Origin: Rhabditoides inermis
Lineage: Eukaryota > Nematoda > Chromadorea > Rhabditida > Rhabditidae
Assembly (NCBI GenBank): GCA_963966185.1
Contig: CAWZYM010000400.1
Coordinates: 1-64,000 of the forward strand
Length of the DNA: 64,000 nucleotides
Reading direction: 5' to 3'
Shown here: positions 61,353 to 64,000 of the stretch, one piece after another
Position numbering within the stretch: position 1 is the stretch's first letter
Layout: every line of letters begins with the position of its first letter
The notes under the pieces: model-generated
The model's input: the letters and a program-made list of their open reading frames with translations, nothing else
Told to the model about the DNA's origin: nothing
Database searches by the model: none
Program-made: the position numbers and the translations under genes

Positions 61353-64000
61353 CCACCCACCGTCCCAGCATAACTACTCCACCCGTCTTCGAGTTGATCT
61401 GGCAGAAATCACCGTGCGCCCACACTCCAGGGAATCTGTAAATTCAGAAAGGTCCCGTAGCTAATATGGAGTGTTGTTTAGGTCACAAAAGCCGATGGTG
61501 ACCAAACTGATATCAGAGATACCCTAGGGAGAAACTAATCGAAAACAGTTATCAAATACACAGAACCCCTGTCACTATACGTTTCGAGATATTCATGTTA
61601 CAAGTTTTTGAGGGAAACCGTGTGGATGCGAATCATGTCACCCAAAAAACCCTATAAACGATATCGCGTCCTTTTAAAAAAAATAAGGTAATCCCGGCTC
61701 AGCACACCCACCCCTCAAAGTAGGCCTTTCTGTACTTGGCGAAGTCCTTGTCGCCGAGAAAGTGGATGGGCATGGAAGGGAAGGGCGCGAGACACACCAG
61801 CTCGCCTTGCTCGTCCTCGATCGACTCACCTGCCACACACAGCAACTACTTCCTGTTCACCTGCACATCATACGCTGGCATCTACGACATTGCGTTTGTC
61901 ATGCAGGCTGATAGGTCCAAACTGGACGCTGCTGGAGATATGATCCAGACCTACCGTAGTATCTACGCGATTGCATGTGGTTGTGCTCTACGTGGCCTCT
62001 CTTTCTTGACTGTTCGTCCATCTGCCAGTCTTCCCAACCCCTCATTCCACCCACACTCACCACTTTGGCTGAACGCCTTGATGTCCATTCCGAGGAAAAG
62101 ACACTGGCACTCTCCGGCGTAGACGGGCAGTGACAGCGAGCCGCCCATAAAGCACCCGATAATGTCCGTGCCACCCGAGATCGAGCCGATCACGGCCTGT
62201 CAAGACAGCATGTCAACAAGAGACAAACAAACAAAAAAAAACAACAACAAACTCACTCCGGGCGCGAGTTGCTTGTTGATGTACTCGAATGAGGCGGGCT
62301 TGAGTGGGGATCCTGTGGAGAGAACGAGGCGCACAGACGACAGGTCGTACAGTGTCTCTGCAAACACACACACACGTCATCGCGAAAAAAAACGAGTGAC
62401 AAAAAACTGACTAAAGTCGGCGTCCATCTTTGTGTATTCGTCGTACAGCTTGGCGCCCATGCCAATGATCGTCGCGCCACTCTTCGCGGCAATCTGACAA
62501 TCAATCGATAATAGACATTCAATCGATAATAGAAATCAACAATCAACCCACACCGAGCATCAAATCCAAATCAATCGATACAGCAAAAAATCATAATCCA
62601 CTGACACACCTTCATGAGAATGTGCTGGTCGGGCTCGAAGGGGCTCTCGTCGTAGAGCACAGTGCAGCCGCCAGAGAACGTAAACGTCATCAGCCAGTTC
62701 CACATCATCCAACCGCACGTCGTGTAGAACAGGATCCTCAACAATCAATCAATAGTTTATCCGGAATCGTTAGCATCCTCAACACAGGCACATGAGTGAT
62801 ACACATTTATCCAACGTGAAGTGGATTAGTGAATTGTAACAGTATAACATAACATAACCAATGATTAGAACACGAACAAAAAAACTCACTTGTCGGTGGA
62901 TCGCACGTCTCCCTGGATGAGGTGCTCTTCAATGTGCTTCAGAAGCGTGCCCTAGAAGTCAAACATTGAGCAAAACTATGATTTCTGCATTCCTGCAATA
63001 TCCTACTGCTACTTCTCCACCTCCTTCTCATTTCCCCTCTTTTCAAAACACATTTAGTGTGGAGACGGTCTGCCACCCTCTCGTTCAACCCCGCACTCAC
63101 CCCCACACAGTGCACGATAGCCTTGGGAATGCCGGTGGTGCCGCTGCTGAACATGACAAACAGCGGGTGCGACCAGGGCACCTAAACACAAAACATCAAC
63201 ACACACACACAAATTAGATCAAAGCACAAAACCGAAAACACACCTGTTCATATTGAAAGTTCTCGGGCACCTTGTCCGAATCGGTCTGGAAGTCTTGCAG
63301 CAGCTCGTACTTGCTCGCGTGCTGGTACGATGAGATGTCAATCTGAAATTGATCGATACATAGAAATAAAATCATCCAATCAATTATTCCTGCCCACCTT
63401 GTCTTTGAGGTTCTGAATCAGCACCACCTTCTCGAGAGAGGGCAGGCCTGAAAAAATACATTCAAAATATCTCCGCGATATCTATATGTATTCACGTAAC
63501 AGTTCCCAACCGTAGCTATTCCGCTGTTCGGTTTATGAGTATGCCACAACAACTTATGAAAAAAAAACCATTTCACACGTAATCTCGGTACAACACACGT
63601 GGTCCCCAATTTTGACATCTCACACTACGATATGCGCCAATCCCGAAAAATGGAGCCCCAATTCCTACTGTAGGATTGTGTGTGTGCTACCAGATCACCC
63701 ACAAATCATGCTCGCATTGTATGTCGGAATCAGGCTGATAAACAAAACAACATCTACAACATCGCGGGCACGCACCGTTGACGACCGTGTTGAGCTTGTC
63801 GCGCAGGTCAAAGCGCTTGCCCTTGTACGTCACCGCCTCCACACTGAACAGCACCTTCGGGTTCACCTGAAACAGAGGTGATCATACCAAAATGAAAGTT
63901 ATACAGCAACCGTAATCACACGCAAACATGAAGAACAAACGGAATCAACAATCACGCGCACCTGTCGGAATCTGTCGAGTACGCCGCTGGGTCCAAAGTC
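60696..64000 (-). CDS. Acetoacetyl-CoA synthetase (SUR-5-like), C-terminal part
   Basis: The 5' end lies beyond the window. Exons on the minus strand include [20 protein letters not shown] with VHCVG (the AMP-binding P-loop-like motif of the ANL superfamily), [20 protein letters not shown] with [40 protein letters not shown] with [56 protein letters not shown] (stop TAG 60696) and the near-terminal [11 protein letters not shown] carrying the catalytic Lys region. The enzyme makes acetoacetyl-CoA from acetoacetate, ATP and CoA in the cytosol; the C. elegans relative is SUR-5. Introns are short, with GA tracts. Confidence 0.92.
62739..62776 (-). repeat. GATTCCGGATAAA/(TTGA)n dispersed repeat, copy
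   Basis: In reverse complement: GCTAACGATTCCGGATAAAC then TATTGATTGATTG. In an AACS intron, adjacent to a splice donor. Confidence 0.65.

Overview
The window is nuclear DNA of a nematode, probably a rhabditid-type chromadorean; the species cannot be named from the sequence. The evidence is a CX-module protein, CAP/SCP secreted proteins with Thr-rich linkers, a GPI-type IgSF protein, a SUR-5-like acetoacetyl-CoA synthetase, many small GT-AG introns (some 40-60 bp), and start codons directly behind TTTCAG-like acceptors as expected for spliced-leader addition. Introns are loaded with (CT)n/(GA)n tracts. All multi-exon gene models here were assembled by hand from splice signals, so outer limits are firmer than every inner boundary.

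Layout from left to right. 1-1151 (+): 3' end of a phospholipase B/GDSL lipase with a partial tandem duplication. 1848-4801 (-): unknown multi-exon protein. 5816-8328 (-) and 8811-10555 (+): two divergent CAP proteins sharing one short promoter region. 11011-15370 (-): secreted MAM-like protein, with a decayed glycogen synthase fragment in an intron. 15757-17864 (-): small two-TM protein with an acidic tail. 18285-21504 (-): glutamate-cysteine ligase regulatory subunit, with a LINE (RTE-like) reverse-transcriptase fragment in an intron. 22418-23634 (-): CX-module protein. 23965-27012 (+): Cys-rich secreted protein. 27530-32503 (+): HID-1. 33070-36133 (+): atypical Rab GTPase. 36879-39724 (+): cation diffusion facilitator of predicted Mn type. 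42034-43755 (+): acidic unknown protein with a duplicated exon/intron unit. 44737-49959 (-): IgSF/FN3 neural-type surface protein, with a lone class C GPCR (mGluR-like) exon in one intron. 49960-55214: long gene-free upstream region with a cluster of POU octamers. 55215-60253 (+): three chromodomain genes interleaved with two arrays of tRNA-Gly(TCC) genes of 152-bp period. 60696-64000 (-): acetoacetyl-CoA synthetase, cut by the window end.

The most unusual region is 55.2-60.6 kb. A unit made of tRNA-Gly genes, a small chromodomain gene and the 3' flank of the neighbouring AACS gene has been tandemly duplicated, with one breakpoint inside a tRNA. One tRNA has changed its anticodon from TCC (Gly) to TTC (Glu). 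A short inverted-repeat element (TIR core GGTCAGTCTCTTCGAA) has inserted into one chromodomain paralog but not the other, and three further copies also lie in introns.

The genes do not form an obvious pathway. Functional neighbours are limited to the divergent CAP pair, the adjacent HID-1 and Rab genes (both membrane-traffic proteins), and the chromodomain/tRNA cluster.
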